Positions 42,590 to 44,875 of a DNA stretch of 44,875 bases are shown here, in pieces. The first letter of the stretch is position 1; each line of letters opens with the position of its first letter. The translations under genes were made by a program, and so were the position numbers. This DNA is from JBCDGZ01 sp038750655 (lineage in GTDB: Bacteria > Bacteroidota > Bacteroidia > Chitinophagales > Saprospiraceae): the NCBI GenBank assembly GCA_038750655.1, contig JBCDGZ010000057.1:1-44875 (forward strand). The letters are read 5' to 3'. The notes under the pieces were generated by a model, which saw only the letters and a list, made by a program, of their open reading frames with translations, searched no databases and was not told the DNA's origin.

Positions 42590-43414
42590 CTAAAAATTAA
42601 CAAAAAACACACCCTCCCCATTCATAAAAGTGCCTTCGACTCTATTCAGATCCAACTTCCCACCCGCAAAATTCGTAGCGGGCAAACCCAGCTCCTGATA
42701 AATACAAGCCGTTGCCGCGTAGTCCCACAAGCTCCCACCACCGCGCTCCTTTTTCGGAAATTTTAACATACAGGCCGGGCCATTTTCCAACACCAGAATG
42801 GCATTCAATACGGCACCTGCTCCATCAATTGCTTTTACTCCATTTAGATTCAGCTGTGCGGCCTTTTCGTTAAGTAAGCTCTTGATCTCGGCTGCGCGAG
42901 GAGTATCCTCCAGCTTTTGATCAGTCACGTAGGTAAGATGGGTATTGGTATACTGGATTTTCCAAGGATGGCCATTTTTAAAAGCCCCACTCCCCTTAAC
43001 AGCATGGTAAAGCGTAGCTGTACTGGGGTCAAATACGACCCCAATGTGCGGTGCCCCGTCTTTTGCGACTAAAGCAATGGATACCGAAAAGCCTGGCCGT
43101 TTGTTGATGAAGGCAATTGTCCCATCCATCGGGTCAATACACCAAAAAAAATCCTTTTTGAAGCGACCGCCGTCGTCCGGGGTTTCTTCCGATAGAAGGG
43201 CTAGATCAAAGGCTTCACAAGTCGGGAGTAGATGAGAAAGAATGGCTTTTTCACATGCTCGATCTACTGCTGTGACGACTTGGGAGGCATAGCTTTTTCC
43301 ACCTGTCTTCTTTTCCACCGCAACATCTTCATTGCTATATTGCTGAATAATTTTTCCGGCGGAAAGGGCCGCCTTGATGGCGATATTGGCCAATTGTAAT
43401 AGATTCCTTTTCAT
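42590..43414 (-). CDS. Inositol-monophosphatase-family phosphatase (CysQ/IMPase-like)
   Basis: A 274-residue, metal-dependent phosphatase. 'VVTAVDRACEKAI' precedes 'LLSEETPDDGG' (Glu76, Glu77 metal ligands), 'WCIDPMDGTIAFIN' (Asp94, Asp97) and 'GSLWDYAATACIYQE' (last metal Asp). The fold covers inositol-phosphate, fructose-bisphosphate and nucleotide 3'-phosphate (CysQ) phosphatases; it could also act on a histidinol-like phosphate, so the substrate is open. The start overlaps the end of the kinase-like gene by 4 bp, which indicates translational coupling. Confidence 0.88.
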   Translation of the reverse strand: MKRNLLQLANIAIKAALSAGKIIQQYSNEDVAVEKKTGGKSYASQVVTAVDRACEKAILSHLLPTCEAFDLALLSEETPDDGGRFKKDFFWCIDPMDGTIAFINKRPGFSVSIALVAKDGAPHIGVVFDPSTATLYHAVKGSGAFKNGHPWKIQYTNTHLTYVTDQKLEDTPRAAEIKSLLNEKAAQLNLNGVKAIDGAGAVLNAILVLENGPACMLKFPKKERGGGSLWDYAATACIYQELGLPATNFAGGKLDLNRVEGTFMNGEGVFFVNF

Positions 43415-44358
43415 AGACGATTGATCACTTCTGCGGTTATCCGTTCACTGTAACTATTAATCTTCCAATGGCCAGGACTCCACCCTTTCAGGAAGCGATG
43501 AAAGTCTGCCCAGGCTACTCGGTATAAGGAGCGCCATTCTTTTTCCAGCGCCTCATTTTTTTCTCCAAGTTCACTTTGTAAACACCCAAAATAAGTATCC
43601 AGGATTTGAGCTTCCAAACGCTCGCATTCCCTTTCGTTCAGACAACTTCCGATGAAATAGGCAACATCTTTCATTCCACAACCACCTCCCACATACTGAA
43701 AATCCACTCCTGCGACCTGACCATTTTCCGCAAAACAGAAATTGGCCAGCTTGGCATCCCCGTGCACGAAAGTTTTATAAGTACAGGTAGTTAACTTTTC
43801 ATCAATAGCTGAGGCGGCCGCTTTCAATCTTTGGTCCTCCAATACCGCTAATTCCTGCGGTCTGGTCGCTAAATGCCAATAGGTTCCAACTTCCCAAAGG
43901 CCCTTCGGGTTCTCCCCTAAGTAACTGGCGTGAAACTGTGCCAGCCATGCCAAGCACTCCACTATTTCTTTCCATGTGACCGACCTTTTCCGTAAAGGAT
44001 AGCCCGCTTCATCCAAATCTTCCAGCACCATCAATACCTCATCATCTTGTGTCTCGACGGCTAGACAATGCGGCAGACGGGCAATGCTTTTTTTGCTGTA
44101 TTTATCATACCACATGGTTTCTACTTGGTACGATTGCACTTTCCGTTGATGACCAATATTCGTATTCCAGCCACGGGGATGATTTTTAAAGAGCGGTAAC
44201 TGAACATGCTTGACAACTACACTTTCTACAGCAGCATTCTCCAAACCGACTCGGATGACCTTCCCGTATCCACTCCACAGCTCCTGAATCACCTCCTTTT
44301 CGGATAAGGAAGAGGCTCCTGTGCGCTGCAAAATGGCTGACTTAAAGTAATCATTCAT
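43411..44358 (-). CDS. Choline/aminoglycoside-kinase-like phosphotransferase
   Basis: A 315-residue, protein-kinase-fold enzyme of the EcKinase/APH group. 'SVVVKHVQLPLF' provides the ATP-binding Lys. 'VLEDLDEAGYPLR' is the hinge. 'FVHGDAKLANFCF' (His199, Asp201, Asn206) is the catalytic loop and 'VAGVDFQYVGGG' (Asp219) the metal site. It phosphorylates a small molecule; there is no evidence for antibiotic resistance. It is first in a two-gene unit with the phosphatase. A minus-strand -7 box lies at 44366-44373. Confidence 0.87.
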   Translation of the reverse strand: MNDYFKSAILQRTGASSLSEKEVIQELWSGYGKVIRVGLENAAVESVVVKHVQLPLFKNHPRGWNTNIGHQRKVQSYQVETMWYDKYSKKSIARLPHCLAVETQDDEVLMVLEDLDEAGYPLRKRSVTWKEIVECLAWLAQFHASYLGENPKGLWEVGTYWHLATRPQELAVLEDQRLKAAASAIDEKLTTCTYKTFVHGDAKLANFCFAENGQVAGVDFQYVGGGCGMKDVAYFIGSCLNERECERLEAQILDTYFGCLQSELGEKNEALEKEWRSLYRVAWADFHRFLKGWSPGHWKINSYSERITAEVINRL

Positions 44359-44365
44359 AAGGGTT

Positions 44366-44373
44366 CAAAGATA
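44366..44373 (-). promoter_or_regulatory. -7 box just before the kinase-like gene
   Basis: The minus strand reads TATCTTTG, a perfect TAnnTTTG match ending 8 bp before the ATG at 44358. The mRNA would have almost no leader. No -33 TTG was found. Confidence 0.4.
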
Positions 44374-44515
44374 GCAAAATGTCGATTAGGGTTGGAGATT
44401 GCCATTATGCAGGGGCACTATAAAAGGTAAAGCCGTTCAACAGAAAAAAACTAACCGGGATGAAGCTTCAATTATAATATGAAATTATTTATTTACCTTT
44501 ATTACTCGTATTCAA

Positions 44516-44875
44516 TCACACTATAGAATTGTTTTCACACATCTCCTTCCAATTCTTGATGTCTTGAGAGGAAGGTCTTGGGTAGCGCTCGGGATGGGTG
44601 TGCCATTCCCCCAAATAATGGCACGTTCCCTTACTTTTGTTCCAAGCAGAGGTGATAATTCGCTGGTGCATTTTTTCCGCTCTAAGAAAGCGAGTTCGAG
44701 TCCTCTTATCTCCGATCATAGGCACCGTAACTCGGTCAATGATTTTGTCCTTAGAATCTAAAATAAATCTTCCAAGTAAGACACCTCCAGCCTCTGTTTT
44801 ATCTGGTGAATCTTGTTTGTAAGTATTCATCCGACTCAGAGGGTCGGGATTAATTTTTAATCTTCCTTTATTAGA
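44516..44875 (-). CDS. JAB/JAMM-domain isopeptidase-like protein (5' end outside window), Cap3-like
   Basis: The frame is open from the right edge to TGA at 44516; 119 residues are visible, and an internal ATG at 44830 is unlikely to be the start because coding text ('KINPDPLSR') continues upstream. 'TEAGGVLLGRFI' carries the JAMM Glu, and 'LGEWHTHPERYPRPSSQD' gives H-x-H-x7-S-x2-D, a complete zinc peptidase site. 'HYLGEWHTHP' is typical of the prokaryotic JAB proteins found with E1/E2-like proteins, such as Cap3 of type II CBASS. It would remove a protein conjugated by its partner enzymes. The end ('CENNSIV') is shorter than usual, missing the last strands of the fold. Partners must lie to the right. 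Confidence 0.8.
   Translation of the reverse strand, partial: SNKGRLKINPDPLSRMNTYKQDSPDKTEAGGVLLGRFILDSKDKIIDRVTVPMIGDKRTRTRFLRAEKMHQRIITSAWNKSKGTCHYLGEWHTHPERYPRPSSQDIKNWKEMCENNSIV

Noticed and set aside
41778..42590. Genomic island inserted at the tRNA gene
   Set aside because: No integrase and no repeated tRNA 3' end were seen in the window; only a higBA pair lies beside it.
44516..44545. One-base frame shift restoring a longer JAB C-terminus (alternate frame ends in 'YSVIEYE')
   Set aside because: The alternate frame runs only a few codons before a stop and does not supply the missing JAB strands.

Overview
The window is bacterial chromosome from a member of the Bacteroidota, most likely the Saprospiria (Saprospiraceae/Lewinella-like). 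Direct evidence is a type B type IX secretion (T9SS) C-terminal domain with the PNAFTP signature, two type A domains (PNPTRGE and PNPAQ), TAnnTTTG-type -7 promoter boxes in place of sigma70 -10 boxes, few Shine-Dalgarno sequences, a Bacteroidetes-type mutL/rhomboid neighbourhood, and signal peptides that place Gln right after the cleavage site. No phage, insertion sequence or CRISPR array was seen. The content is mostly chromosomal housekeeping plus cell-envelope genes, with small accessory patches.

Layout. 1-4269 is the 3' part of a giant T9SS-exported repeat protein that opens with near-identical 582-bp tandem units. 4541-9157 carries an OmpA-like protein, an ECF sigma factor overlapping a one-TM/beta-barrel protein, and a GT-C-type membrane protein. 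9244-15063 holds a secreted M43 metalloprotease, a HAD phosphatase, a CBS protein paired with a glutamate-cysteine-ligase-like/CBS fusion, a macro-domain protein and a cytochrome c'-like lipoprotein. 15129-17069 is thrS, followed by an 844-bp gene-poor gap and a first higBA toxin-antitoxin pair, a small membrane protein and a GNAT acetyltransferase. 19449-26034 holds a lipoprotein pullulanase, a VWA protein with four C-terminal beta-repeats, an unrecognised outer-membrane-like protein with a small partner, and a frameshifted T9SS gene. 26268-32040 holds an MscS-like channel, an aldehyde dehydrogenase, a glutaminyl-cyclase-like lipoprotein and cysS. 32105-37213 is the cluster small membrane protein, mutL, two rhomboids and an EEP phosphohydrolase. 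37399-40946 holds a purF-type gene, a palindromic repeat cluster, recX and a second MscS. 40996-44358 holds an orphan protein, one tRNA(CAU), a second higBA pair with a visible operator, and an overlapping phosphatase/kinase pair. At the right edge is the 3' end of a JAB/JAMM isopeptidase-like gene.

How genes fit together. Six predicted signal-peptidase-I substrates all have Gln at +1, and the window encodes a glutaminyl-cyclase-like lipoprotein that would cap such N-termini. The sigma factor and the overlapping TM/barrel protein look like an envelope-stress or surface-sensing pair. The inositol-monophosphatase-like and kinase-like genes overlap by 4 bp and may act on the same small molecule. 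The JAB gene resembles the Cap3 deconjugating peptidase of type II CBASS and related ubiquitin-like systems. Its partners, if any, would lie beyond the right edge, so it is the best lead to an undescribed or defence system here.
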